From: Lachnospiraceae bacterium C7
GTDB taxonomy: Bacteria > Bacillota > Clostridia > Lachnospirales > Lachnospiraceae
Assembly: GCA_900113385.1 (NCBI GenBank)
Contig: FOPE01000027.1
Coordinates: 1-44,731, forward strand
Length of the DNA stretch: 44,731 bases
Direction of reading: 5' to 3'
The notes under the pieces were generated by a model, which worked only from the letters and a program-made list of their open reading frames with translations, had not been told where the DNA came from and searched no databases. Both the position numbers and the translations under genes were made by a program. How positions within the stretch are numbered: position 1 is the stretch's first letter; every line of letters starts with the position of its first letter. Below are positions 1 to 8,035 of this stretch, in pieces.

Positions 1-235
1 CATGCTCTTTTAATTGATGATATAAGGAATATCCAAGACATCCTGCTTCATATCCACAAACAAATGTAACTTCTCCATCATATCTGGAGCGAACCTGCTC
101 CATGTATTTAAGAACAAGTTTGTAATCTGATGGTATTGTCTGCTTATATTCAACCTTATCTGTTTCGTAACTGTAACAACAAAGTGTGTACTGTTCCTTA
201 TGGACATCCATCCCAACATAAACTATACTATTCAT
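1..235 (-). mobile_element. IS110-family transposase, N-terminal part (runs off left edge)
   Basis: Reading the minus strand from the ATG at 235 gives 78 codons that continue past the window edge. The protein starts MNSIVYVGMDVHKEQYTLC, and the GMDVHKE-type motif with the first acidic residue of the DEDD (RuvC-like) catalytic domain is typical of IS110-family recombinases. The later stretch with VCGYEAGCLGY also fits that family. A strong ribosome binding site (AGGAGG, 242-247 on the minus strand) lies just upstream, so the start is well supported. Only the first part is visible, so I cannot say whether the element is intact or whether it belongs to the IS110 or IS1111 subgroup. The family moves DNA using an RNA guide made from its non-coding end. 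Confidence 0.8.
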
Positions 236-400
236 ATGTGACCTCCTATTGTATGCGGTAATCCCTGTTACCTGATATTGTTTTTTCAATTAATATCTTA
301 CAGGTAAATCCACGAATCTACAATTGTGAGGTCACTTCATATTGTCTCTTTTCAAGTGCCTTTTAATAAAAGCCCTTGCCTTTACTAGTAGTTTGTAATA
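236..400 (-). ncRNA. Non-coding leader of the IS110 element, possible bridge RNA
   Basis: This gene-free stretch lies directly upstream of the transposase start, where IS110 elements keep their left end and encode the bridge RNA. On the sequence, 270-279 (ACCTGATATT) pairs with 292-305 (AATATC, a short bulge, then AGGT), giving a bulged hairpin with a 12-nt loop. The outer end of the element was not located, so the right limit given here is a guess. The hairpin is seen; its role as part of a bridge RNA is inferred from position. Confidence 0.35.
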
Positions 401-479
401 TTATTTTAAGTATAAGAATAAAGTGATGTAACTCACTCATTTATGTATTTCGAAAGAAAATAAGAGGGACTTTAGATAT

Positions 480-1613
480 ATGAAAAATGATTTATCAAAT
501 TTAAGAAATCAAATAGATGAAATTGATCATCAAATAGTAGATTTATATGAGAAAAGAATGAAAATATCAGAGCAAGTTGCTAATTACAAAATTCAAACAG
601 GTAAAAAAGTGCTAGATAAAGAGCGTGAAAAAGAAAAGCTAAAAGATTTAGGCGCTTTAGCATCAACAGAATATAATAAAAGTGGTATAGTTGATTTGTT
701 TCAACAAATTATGTCAATGAGTCGCAAAAAACAGTATCAATTATTGACAGAGCAAGGAATAATCAAAAAGCCAGAATTTAAAGCAGTTAAGGAACTTGAT
801 TTTAAGAATGCAAAGATAGTTTTCCAAGGAATTAAAGGAGCATATACAGAATTAGCCATGAAAGAGTATTTTGGAGAAAAATGTGACAATTTTCATGTAA
901 ATACTTGGAAAGAGGCTATGGAAGCTTTAAAAAATAATCAAGCAGATTATGCTGTTTTTCCATATGAAAATTCTAGTGCTGGTATTGTAGCCGAAAATTT
1001 TGATTTGCTTGTAGAGTATGATAATGTAATTGTTGGAGAACAAATTATAAAAATAGAACATTCTATTATGGGCACTTTAGATGCAACGCTAGATGATATT
1101 AAAACAGTTTATTCTCATCCACAAGCATTTATGCAGTGTAGTAATTATATGGAACATAATAAAAAATGGCAAAAGAAAGCTATGAAAAATACAGCTATGG
1201 CAGCTCAGAAAATTAAAGAAGATAATGATAAGTCAAAGGCAGCAATAGCAAGTAAATCATCTGCAAAAATTTATGGACTTAAAGTTTTAGCAGATGGTGT
1301 ACAAGATAATAAAGAAAATTATACTAAATTTATTATAGTAACAAATAAAAAAATATATAATAGCGAAGCAAATAAAATAAGTGTTTGTTTTGAGGCTCCA
1401 CATGAGACTGGTTCCCTTTATCATATGTTGTCTCATCTCATATATAATAATTTGAATATGGATATGATACAATCTAGACCAATTAAAGAAAAAAATTGGC
1501 AATATAGATTTTTTATTAATTTTGAAGGTAATTTATCAGATCCAGCAGTAGTAAATGCACTAATTGGATTAGAAGAAGATACAAAGACACTTAAGATATT
1601 AGGCAATTATTAG
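480..1613 (+). CDS. pheA: Bifunctional chorismate mutase / prephenate dehydratase (P-protein)
   Basis: Makes phenylpyruvate from chorismate in two steps of phenylalanine synthesis. Residues 1-85 are an AroQ-type chorismate mutase with the expected active-site pattern: R9, R26, K37, D46, R49 and E50. Residues about 107-285 are the prephenate dehydratase domain, starting at the IVFQG-KGAYTE motif; the catalytic T-x-F motif is T282-K-F. Residues about 299-377 are an ACT domain with ETGSLY and QSRP, which match the GALV and ESRP phenylalanine-binding motifs of the family, so feedback inhibition by phenylalanine is likely. The length (377 aa) is normal for the fused enzyme. A purine-rich stretch (AAGAGGG) about 12 nt before the ATG is a weak ribosome binding site. 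I saw no T-box or other attenuator upstream. Confidence 0.93.
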   Translation: MKNDLSNLRNQIDEIDHQIVDLYEKRMKISEQVANYKIQTGKKVLDKEREKEKLKDLGALASTEYNKSGIVDLFQQIMSMSRKKQYQLLTEQGIIKKPEFKAVKELDFKNAKIVFQGIKGAYTELAMKEYFGEKCDNFHVNTWKEAMEALKNNQADYAVFPYENSSAGIVAENFDLLVEYDNVIVGEQIIKIEHSIMGTLDATLDDIKTVYSHPQAFMQCSNYMEHNKKWQKKAMKNTAMAAQKIKEDNDKSKAAIASKSSAKIYGLKVLADGVQDNKENYTKFIIVTNKKIYNSEANKISVCFEAPHETGSLYHMLSHLIYNNLNMDMIQSRPIKEKNWQYRFFINFEGNLSDPAVVNALIGLEEDTKTLKILGNY

Positions 1614-1659
1614 AGATTATTTAAAAACACTAGTTTTTTACAGTAATTAACTTTAAACA

Positions 1660-1720
1660 AGCTAATTTTAAAAATAGAAATTAACGCAGTACTAGCTAAT
1701 TTTATAAACATAAATTAACA
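1660..1720. repeat. Imperfect 34-nt direct repeat, two copies
   Basis: AGCTAATTTTA at 1660-1670 returns at 1694-1704, and both copies are followed by a similar A-rich run ending in AAATTAAC. The period is 34 nt. The pair sits in the pheA-ppx gap, upstream of the ppx ribosome binding site, so it could be an operator or simply a duplicated AT-rich segment. Confidence 0.5.
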
Positions 1721-1784
1721 CGGCCAAAGAAGATGTTTTGACTAAAAGAAAAGCATAAAAACGTGGAGAAGAGGTGCGTAAAAT

Positions 1785-3320
1785 ATGGATATACATACAT
1801 TTGCAGCTATATATATAGGCTCATATGAAGTAAGTCTAAAGATATTTGAATTAGCAGTTAATAGTAAAAACAAAGAAATAGATCACGTTAGATATCATAT
1901 AGAATTAGGAAAAGACGCTTATTCTAATGGAAATATCGGATATGAGTTAGTAGAAGAGCTATGTACAAAATTAAATGATTTTTCAAAAATCATGAAAGGA
2001 TATAAAGTAACAGAATATGAGATATATGCATCAGCTGTTTTTAGAGAAGTAAAAAATGTAGCTTTTGTATTAGATCAAATCTTTTTAAGAACAGGATTTT
2101 CAATAAAATTAATTAACAATTCTGAACATCGATTTATTAGTTACAAGTCAGTTGCAGGAAGACAGAAGTTTGAAAAAATGATACAAACTTCTGCAGCAGC
2201 AATTGATGTTGGAGGATCAGGAACGCAGATCACACAATTTAAGGATGGTAATTTAATAACTACTCAGCACATAGGCCTTGGAACAATGAGAATACGCAAT
2301 TTGCTCGATAATAGGTCCATTTCTTTTGGCTCATATGTCAACCAAATGGAAGAGTACATTGAAAAAAAACTAGAGACATTTGCATCATTGTATCCAAGAA
2401 CAGTTAACCATATTATTTTTATGGGAGACTATGCCATGAATGTAATAAAAAAGGTAGAAAAAAATCATAAAGAAGGGGACGTAGTAAAAACTAAAAAATT
2501 TGTGGACTATATTTCTAAATTGCAGAAAAAAACAATAGAAGAAATTTCAACGGAATTGAATTTGTCAAACGATAGTGATCCACTAATTTTACCAGCCATT
2601 TTGCTGTTTAAAAATATTGCAGTGTCAATAAAGGCGGAAGATGTATGGGTACCGGGAGTTAATATTAACGACGGTATGGCATATGACTATGCTGAAAGAA
2701 ATCATTTAGTAAAGGTTACACATGATTTTGAAAAAGACGTAATTTCAGCAGCAAATGAGTTGTCCCGTAGATATAACAGCTATTCACCACATATAGATGC
2801 CTTGTGTACTTTATCAGTTAAAATTTTTGATACAATGAAAAAAATACATGGATTAAGCAACAGAGAAAGATTATTATTGCAGGTGGCAGCCATTTTGCAT
2901 GATAGTGGTAAATTTATCAGTTTGATTAATGCTCCAGAATGTGCATATCACATAATTATGTCCTCTGAGATAATGGGTTTAAGTCATAATGAAAGAAAAA
3001 TAGTTGCCTTAACTGTTTTATATAATTCATATCAACTAAATGAATTTGAATATTTAAGAAGTAAACTTGATCATAAAAGCTATTTAACGGTGGCTAAACT
3101 ATCAGCTATTTTACGTGTCGCAAATGCTTTAGACCAAAGCCATAAGCAGAAATTTACCAACATCAAAACAGCTATAAAAGGCAGAGAATTAGTTATTACA
3201 GTTGAAAGCTTTGAGGATATATCCTTAGAACAGACATTGTTTGAAGATAAAACAGAATATTTTGAAAACGTATTTAGTTTAAAACCTGTTTTAAAAGAAA
3301 AGCGTGTTTATCGAGTCTAG
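1785..3320 (+). CDS. Ppx/GppA-family protein fused to a C-terminal HD domain
   Basis: The N-terminal 300 or so residues follow the Ppx/GppA (exopolyphosphatase / pppGpp phosphohydrolase) fold of the actin-like ATPase superfamily. The second phosphate-binding loop is present as AIDVGGSGTQ around D141. The C-terminal 180 residues are an HD domain with LHDSGK at H372-D373. The gene directly precedes ppk1 (22 nt gap), which supports a role in polyphosphate turnover. The first phosphate loop, normally D-x-G-S-N-S, reads YIGSYE here (Y10 and Y14 replace Asp and Asn), and the usual SGxEEA segment is NSEHRF. Catalytic activity is therefore in doubt, and the protein could be a binding or sensor form. 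Ribosome binding site AGAGGTG precedes the ATG. The family is clear; the substrate is not. Confidence 0.8.
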   Translation: MDIHTFAAIYIGSYEVSLKIFELAVNSKNKEIDHVRYHIELGKDAYSNGNIGYELVEELCTKLNDFSKIMKGYKVTEYEIYASAVFREVKNVAFVLDQIFLRTGFSIKLINNSEHRFISYKSVAGRQKFEKMIQTSAAAIDVGGSGTQITQFKDGNLITTQHIGLGTMRIRNLLDNRSISFGSYVNQMEEYIEKKLETFASLYPRTVNHIIFMGDYAMNVIKKVEKNHKEGDVVKTKKFVDYISKLQKKTIEEISTELNLSNDSDPLILPAILLFKNIAVSIKAEDVWVPGVNINDGMAYDYAERNHLVKVTHDFEKDVISAANELSRRYNSYSPHIDALCTLSVKIFDTMKKIHGLSNRERLLLQVAAILHDSGKFISLINAPECAYHIIMSSEIMGLSHNERKIVALTVLYNSYQLNEFEYLRSKLDHKSYLTVAKLSAILRVANALDQSHKQKFTNIKTAIKGRELVITVESFEDISLEQTLFEDKTEYFENVFSLKPVLKEKRVYRV

Positions 3321-3342
3321 AATATAAGGAAAGGAGGAAAAT

Positions 3343-5466
3343 ATGGGGGAAAAGAATTTTAGTAACACAGAATATTATGAAAATAGAGAATTAAGCTGGT
3401 TAAAGTTTGACAGAAGAGTTTTAGAAGAGGCACAAGATGAAAACATACCATTACTTGAAAGAATAAAATTTTTAAGTATTGTTTCGTCAAATCTAGACGA
3501 ATTTTACATGGTAAGAGTAGCTTCATTAAAAGATATGGTCAATGCCAATTATAAGAAAAAAGATATAGCAGGATTAACAGCAGCTCAGCAACTTAATTTG
3601 ATAAATGCATCGACTAGAGAATTAGTAGGTGACCAGTATCATACATTTATGGAAACTGTAATTCCACTTTTGCGAAAAGAAGGAATTCATCTAATGGATC
3701 AACATGAAAAGTTATCTGAAGACCAAGCAAAATTTGTAGATAGTTATTTCATGGATAATATTTATCCAGTTTTAACGCCTATGGCAGTGGACGCATCAAG
3801 ACCATTTCCACTTATTCGTAATAAAACCCTTAATATAGCGGCTTTGCTTAGAAGTAAAAAAACTAATAAAGGTGTAATGTTTGCCACGGTTCAAGTTCCA
3901 GGCGTTTTAAAAAGAGTTATTCCAATTCCTAGCGAAGGTGATGACAAAAAAACATTTATTTTGTTAGAAGAGATTATAGAGCGAAATATAGAAAAACTTT
4001 TTTCAAATTATACTGTTTTATGTGCACATCCATACAGAGTTATGAGAAATGCTGATTTTACTATTGATGAAGATGAGGCATCAGATCTTTTACTAGAAAT
4101 TCAAAATAAATTAAAAATGCGTCAAAGAGGAGAAGCCATTAGGCTTGAAGTTGAGGACAAAATAGATGATAAACTTCTTGGAATTTTAAAAAAAGAATTG
4201 AAAGTATCTAATGATGATATTTTTAAAATTCCAGGACCAATTGACCTTACTTTTCTATCAAAGCTATATGGGATTGAAGGTTTTGACGAATTAAAATATG
4301 AGCAGTATATTCCACAACCAATTCCTGAGTTGAAAAATGGAAAGAGCATTTTTGAATGTATTAGAAAAGGTGATATTTTTTTACATCACCCTTATCAATC
4401 ATTTGAACCAGTTGTTCATTTCATTCGACAGGCAGCAGCAGATCCTAAAGTTTTAGCAATTAAGCAAACGTTATATAGGGTAAGTGGAAATTCTCCAATT
4501 ATATCCTCTTTAGCTCAAGCTGCTGAAAATGGCAAGCAAGTTACTGTTTTAGTTGAGTTAAAAGCTCGTTTTGATGAGGAACATAATATTGTTTGGGCAA
4601 AGAAATTAGAGCGAGCTGGATGTCATGTTATTTATGGACTAGTTGGTTTAAAAACTCATAGTAAAATTGCATTGGTTGTAAGGAGAGAAGAAGAAGGAAT
4701 ACGACGTTATGTTCATCTTGGAACAGGAAATTATAACGATTCTACAGCAAAGGTATATACAGATTGTGGTATTTTTACTTGCAAAGAATCCATAGGCGAA
4801 GATGCAACAGCCGTATTTAATATGCTTTCAGGATATTCTGAACCATTAACATGGAATGAATTAGTTTTAGCGCCTTATTGGTTAAGGAAAAAGTTTATAA
4901 AACTTATAAAGCGTGAAATAAAAAATGCAGAAAATGGTTTTGAAGCAAAGATTATTGCAAAAATGAATTCCTTATGTGATGCTGAAATAATTGAAAATTT
5001 ATACAAAGCATCAGCAGCAGGAGTTAAGGTTGATCTTATTGTAAGGGGAATTTGTTGCTTGAAAGTAGGAATTCCTGGAGTAAGTGAAAATATTACAGTA
5101 AGATCTATAGTGGGAAATTTCCTTGAACATAGTCGTATTTTTTACTTTTACAATAATGGCCAAGAAGATATATACATGGGAAGTGCAGATTGGATGCCAC
5201 GAAATTTAGATAGGCGAGTGGAAATTGTCTTTCCAGTAATTGATGATGAATTGAAAAAAGGTGCAAAACATATTCTTGATGTTGAATTGATGGACAATGT
5301 AAAAGCAAGAGTTTTAATGGCTAATGGAGAATACAAAAAGCAATATACAGAGGGTGATAAAAAAATTAATTCACAAAAAACTTTTTGTAAAGAGGCAAAA
5401 AGGCTTGTTAGAAAAGTCCAAAGTTCAAAAGCTAGAGTTTTTGTACCAGCAGAACCTGTTGACTAG
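3343..5466 (+). CDS. ppk1: Polyphosphate kinase 1
   Basis: Polymerises the gamma-phosphate of ATP into polyphosphate, and can run in reverse. The 707-aa length is typical. The N-terminal domain opens with NRELSWLKFDRRVLEEA, the usual Ppk1 beginning. The two phospholipase-D-like C-terminal domains carry the two conserved histidines: H439 in LKTHSK (the residue that becomes phosphorylated) and H596 in EHSRIFYF. VHLGTGNYND follows the first histidine as expected. A good ribosome binding site (AAAGGAGG) lies 8 nt before the ATG. It sits between the Ppx-like gene and a HAD phosphatase with short gaps, so the three are likely cotranscribed. Confidence 0.96.
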   Translation: MGEKNFSNTEYYENRELSWLKFDRRVLEEAQDENIPLLERIKFLSIVSSNLDEFYMVRVASLKDMVNANYKKKDIAGLTAAQQLNLINASTRELVGDQYHTFMETVIPLLRKEGIHLMDQHEKLSEDQAKFVDSYFMDNIYPVLTPMAVDASRPFPLIRNKTLNIAALLRSKKTNKGVMFATVQVPGVLKRVIPIPSEGDDKKTFILLEEIIERNIEKLFSNYTVLCAHPYRVMRNADFTIDEDEASDLLLEIQNKLKMRQRGEAIRLEVEDKIDDKLLGILKKELKVSNDDIFKIPGPIDLTFLSKLYGIEGFDELKYEQYIPQPIPELKNGKSIFECIRKGDIFLHHPYQSFEPVVHFIRQAAADPKVLAIKQTLYRVSGNSPIISSLAQAAENGKQVTVLVELKARFDEEHNIVWAKKLERAGCHVIYGLVGLKTHSKIALVVRREEEGIRRYVHLGTGNYNDSTAKVYTDCGIFTCKESIGEDATAVFNMLSGYSEPLTWNELVLAPYWLRKKFIKLIKREIKNAENGFEAKIIAKMNSLCDAEIIENLYKASAAGVKVDLIVRGICCLKVGIPGVSENITVRSIVGNFLEHSRIFYFYNNGQEDIYMGSADWMPRNLDRRVEIVFPVIDDELKKGAKHILDVELMDNVKARVLMANGEYKKQYTEGDKKINSQKTFCKEAKRLVRKVQSSKARVFVPAEPVD

Positions 5467-5484
5467 CTAATAAGGAGAAAGAAT

Positions 5485-6336
5485 ATGCAAAGAGATGGTA
5501 AAAGCAAAATCTTGTTTTCGGATTTAGATGGAACGTTATTAAATGATAATAAGACAATTTCAGAGACAAATCGAGATGCAATTCAAGAGATGCTAGATAG
5601 AGGACATTATTTTACAATATGTACTGGGCGTGCTGTAGAAAGTGGAAGAATTGTAGCTAAAGAGTTAGGGCTAAATAGGCCTGGATGTTATATGATTTGT
5701 TATAATGGAGCTGTTATATATGATTGCGCTTCGGATAGGATTATTCAACAAAAAAGACTACGTATTGAGGATGTTATAAGATTGTTTCAGGCAGCGGAAA
5801 AATCGGGCATTCATGTACAGACATATCAAGGGAATGATGTTATAGCTTTAGAGCATACTAAAGAACTAGACTATTATATTGAAAAGAGTAAGATGACTTT
5901 TAAAGTAAAAAGCGATTTAATATCTGCGATTGAAAGTGAACCTCATAAAGTGCTTTTAACAGATATTGACAAAACAGGAAAATTACAGCAGTTTCAGAAA
6001 GAAAATGAAAAATGGACTCAAAATACTATGAATTCATTTTTCTCATGTGAAGAATACCTTGAGTATTGTCCAAAGGATGTAACGAAAGCAACTGGTATTA
6101 AAGTTTTATGTGATATGTTAAATATTCCAATAAAAAATACGGTTGCTGTTGGTGATGAACGAAATGATATTCCTATGATTGTTGCAGCAGGTTGCGGGAT
6201 TGCTATGGCGAACGCATATCAGGATGTACTTTTTGTGGCAGATGCAATTACTGAAAATGACAATAATAATGATGCGATTGCAGAAGTTATAGAAAAGTAT
6301 ATTTTTAATGACGCAAAAATAGGCGCAAATGCATAA
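5485..6336 (+). CDS. Cof-type HAD-IIB family phosphatase
   Basis: A haloacid-dehalogenase superfamily hydrolase of the Cof/YidA group, which removes phosphate from small phosphorylated metabolites such as sugar phosphates. Motif I is D13-L-D15-G-T with the nucleophile and acid/base Asp pair. Motif II sits in ICTGRA, motif III contains the K of DVTKATG, and motif IV is VGDERNDIPM. The IIB-type cap lies between motifs II and III. The 283-aa length is usual. It follows ppk1 by 18 nt with its own ribosome binding site (AAGGAG), so it belongs to the polyphosphate operon by position. The exact substrate cannot be told from sequence. The last six codons and the stop overlap the first copy of an 18-nt tandem repeat, so the C-terminus may be recently altered. 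Confidence 0.88.
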   Translation: MQRDGKSKILFSDLDGTLLNDNKTISETNRDAIQEMLDRGHYFTICTGRAVESGRIVAKELGLNRPGCYMICYNGAVIYDCASDRIIQQKRLRIEDVIRLFQAAEKSGIHVQTYQGNDVIALEHTKELDYYIEKSKMTFKVKSDLISAIESEPHKVLLTDIDKTGKLQQFQKENEKWTQNTMNSFFSCEEYLEYCPKDVTKATGIKVLCDMLNIPIKNTVAVGDERNDIPMIVAAGCGIAMANAYQDVLFVADAITENDNNNDAIAEVIEKYIFNDAKIGANA

Positions 6337-6388
6337 AAAGGTGCAAATGCATAAAAAGGTGTAAACACGTAAAAAGGTGCAAATGAAT
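6317..6388. repeat. 18-nt tandem repeat, four copies, spanning a stop codon
   Basis: Four consecutive 18-nt units start at 6317, 6335, 6353 and 6371, with core aaaaaggtgcaaatgcat. Copies 1, 2 and 4 are nearly identical; copy 3 has drifted. Copy 1 supplies the last codons of the HAD phosphatase, and its stop codon (6334-6336) lies at the copy 1/copy 2 junction. The next stretch to infC (6389-6518) shows no further gene. Confidence 0.85.
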
Positions 6389-6518
6389 GGAAATTGTGCT
6401 AATAATAAGAAATTGAAATTTAACACTAGACAATCAATGCTATTTCGTGTATAGTATTATGTGTTATATGACGTGATCTGATAGAGATTATTAAACATGA
6501 AAAAATATATAAAAACTG

Positions 6519-6547
6519 TTGACAAAAACAGAATTATATGTTATCGT
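6519..6547 (+). promoter_or_regulatory. Promoter of the infC operon
   Basis: TTGACA (6519-6524) is a perfect -35 box. A 17-nt spacer leads to TATCGT (6542-6547), four of six matches to the -10 consensus. Transcription would begin near 6554, just before the paired leader described next. Confidence 0.65.
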
Positions 6548-6554
6548 ATACGAG

Positions 6555-6682
6555 TTGTTAGAAAAACAAGTAGAGTATCCACTCTCACCTAAGCGCAATT
6601 GAGCGACTTAGTGTCAATATTTCAAACATCATTTTTGTTTTGAGATTTTGTAGTGGATAGTCTGTCTATCCACTATTTTTTT
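6555..6682 (+). promoter_or_regulatory. infC-rpmI-rplT leader: transcription attenuator (L20-leader type)
   Basis: Three elements can be paired by hand. A hairpin joins 6589-6596 with 6603-6611. A perfect 10-bp hairpin (6651-6660 with 6666-6675) is followed by a T tract at 6676-6682, an intrinsic terminator ending directly before the infC ribosome binding site. A competing pairing joins TATCCACT at 6576-6583 with AGTGGATA at 6652-6659, which would break the terminator. This matches the logic of the Firmicutes L20 leader, where ribosomal protein L20 binds the leader and causes termination. The pairing is seen; L20 as ligand is inferred from the operon content. Confidence 0.8.
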
Positions 6683-6696
6683 GGAGGTGCAAAACC

Positions 6697-7203
6697 ATTA
6701 GCGAATTAATGATAAATGAACAAATACGAGATAAGGAAGTACGAGTTATAGGAGCAAACGGAGAGCAGGTTGGCGTAATGTCATCTAGAGAGGCTCAGAG
6801 ACTTGCAGATGAAGCAGGACTTGATTTAGTTAAAATCGCTCCTAACGCAAAACCACCTGTTTGCAAGGTGATTGATTACGGAAAATACCGCTATGAATTA
6901 GCTCGTAAAGAGAAGAGCGCTAAGAAGAAACAGAAGACTGTCGAAGTCAAGGAAATTCGTCTTTCACCAAACATTGAAGCGAATGACTTAAATACGAAGA
7001 TGAATGCAGCTAAGAAATTCCTTAAAAAAGGAAACAAAGTTAAGGTTACATTACGTTTTCGTGGACGTGAGATGGCACATATGAATAGTAGCCGACATAT
7101 CTTAGATGACTTTGCTGAGCAACTCGAAGAAATTGCTGTAGTGGAGAAGGCACCAAAGATTGAAGGCAGAAGTATCGGCATGGTATTGTCAGAGAAAAGA
7201 TAA
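6697..7203 (+). CDS. infC: Translation initiation factor IF-3, AUU start
   Basis: IF-3 binds the 30S subunit, keeps subunits apart and checks the initiator tRNA and start codon. The protein (168 aa) contains the family core [15 protein letters not shown] and the C-terminal domain with [10 protein letters not shown] place the start at ATT (6697-6699), not at the ATG at 6709. The strong ribosome binding site GGAGGTG (6683-6689) is 7 nt from the ATT but about 19 nt from the ATG, and the extra residues ISEL belong to the usual IF-3 N-terminus. AUU starts are the known basis of infC autocontrol, because IF-3 rejects non-standard start codons. First gene of the operon with L35 and L20. Confidence 0.95.
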   Translation: MSELMINEQIRDKEVRVIGANGEQVGVMSSREAQRLADEAGLDLVKIAPNAKPPVCKVIDYGKYRYELARKEKSAKKKQKTVEVKEIRLSPNIEANDLNTKMNAAKKFLKKGNKVKVTLRFRGREMAHMNSSRHILDDFAEQLEEIAVVEKAPKIEGRSIGMVLSEKR

Positions 7204-7223
7204 CTTTTAAGGAGGATTTTAAA

Positions 7224-7421
7224 ATGCCAAAGATTAAGACTAAAAGAGCAGCTGCAAAACGTTTCAAAGTTACTGGAACAGGAAAATTAAAGAGAAATAA
7301 AGCATATAGAAGACATATCTTAACAAAAAAATCAACTAAACTTAAAAGAAGTTTAAGAAAACCAGGTATGGTTGATTCAACAAACGTTAAGACAATGAAA
7401 AAGATTTTACCATACGTGTAA
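7224..7421 (+). CDS. rpmI: 50S ribosomal protein L35
   Basis: A small basic protein (65 aa) of the large ribosomal subunit, opening [20 protein letters not shown], which is the standard L35 start. A consensus ribosome binding site (AAGGAGG) precedes the ATG. It lies between infC and rplT, the conserved bacterial order, and should be controlled by the attenuator in front of infC. Confidence 0.97.
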   Translation: MPKIKTKRAAAKRFKVTGTGKLKRNKAYRRHILTKKSTKLKRSLRKPGMVDSTNVKTMKKILPYV

Positions 7422-7445
7422 GATAGGTTAAGGAGGAAATAAACA

Positions 7446-7802
7446 ATGGCAAGAGTAAAAGGCGGTTTAGGCGCTAAAAAAAGACATAATAGAGTATTAA
7501 AATTAGCAAAAGGATACAGAGGCGCTAGATCTAAACAGTATAGAATAGCAAAACAGTCAGTTATGAGAGCCTTAACAAGTTCTTATGCTGGACGTAAACA
7601 GAGAAAGAGACAGTTCCGTCAATTATGGATCGCACGTATTAACGCTGCAGCAAGATTAAACGGATTATCATACAGCAAATTTATGTATGGTTTAAAATTA
7701 GCAAATATCGATCTTAACAGAAAAGTATTAGCTGAAATGGCTGTTTCTGATTCAGAAGGATTTGCTTCATTAGCAGAAATTGCAAAAGGAAAAATTGCTT
7801 AA
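7446..7802 (+). CDS. rplT: 50S ribosomal protein L20
   Basis: Large-subunit assembly protein of 118 aa, opening [19 protein letters not shown], with the conserved [10 protein letters not shown] and LWIARINAA blocks. In Firmicutes L20 also represses its own operon through the leader RNA, and this leader has the right architecture upstream of infC. A consensus ribosome binding site (AAGGAGG) lies 8-10 nt before the start. Last protein gene of the operon; no clear terminator directly follows, so transcription may continue into the structured region downstream. Confidence 0.97.
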   Translation: MARVKGGLGAKKRHNRVLKLAKGYRGARSKQYRIAKQSVMRALTSSYAGRKQRKRQFRQLWIARINAAARLNGLSYSKFMYGLKLANIDLNRKVLAEMAVSDSEGFASLAEIAKGKIA

Positions 7803-8004
7803 TTAACTTTTATAAAGTTGATATAGATACACCGTAAGGTGCATAAAGCCACGGATAAAAAGTTTTGGATTGTTTTTATTATAGAAATTTCCAAGTTGAT
7901 TATGTTTTTTGAAAGAGTAGTAACGTAGGAAGTATGAAGTGAGTTTTTATACAGCGTCAGGAACTGGATAGAAATTATGAATTATGAACTAGGTAACTAC
8001 ACTT

Positions 8005-8034
8005 TTGAAAGACTAATCTAGAATTATTTATGTT
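8005..8034 (+). promoter_or_regulatory. Possible promoter for the stem-loop array
   Basis: TTGAAA (8005-8010) and TATGTT (8029-8034) are separated by 18 nt. Initiation would fall near 8041, at the base of the first stem. Matches are moderate and the spacer is slightly long, so this is a weak call. The alternative is readthrough from rplT. Confidence 0.3.
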
Positions 8035-8035
8035 T

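Noticed and set aside
240-479. T-box or other amino-acid-sensing leader before pheA
   Set aside because: No T-box core (GGTGGNACCGCG) and no terminator were found; the upstream part belongs to the IS110 end.
7830-7841. CACC-GTAA-GGTG mini-hairpin after rplT as a terminator
   Set aside because: Only 4 bp and no T run follows; it may be a GNRA-capped stem but is too short to call.
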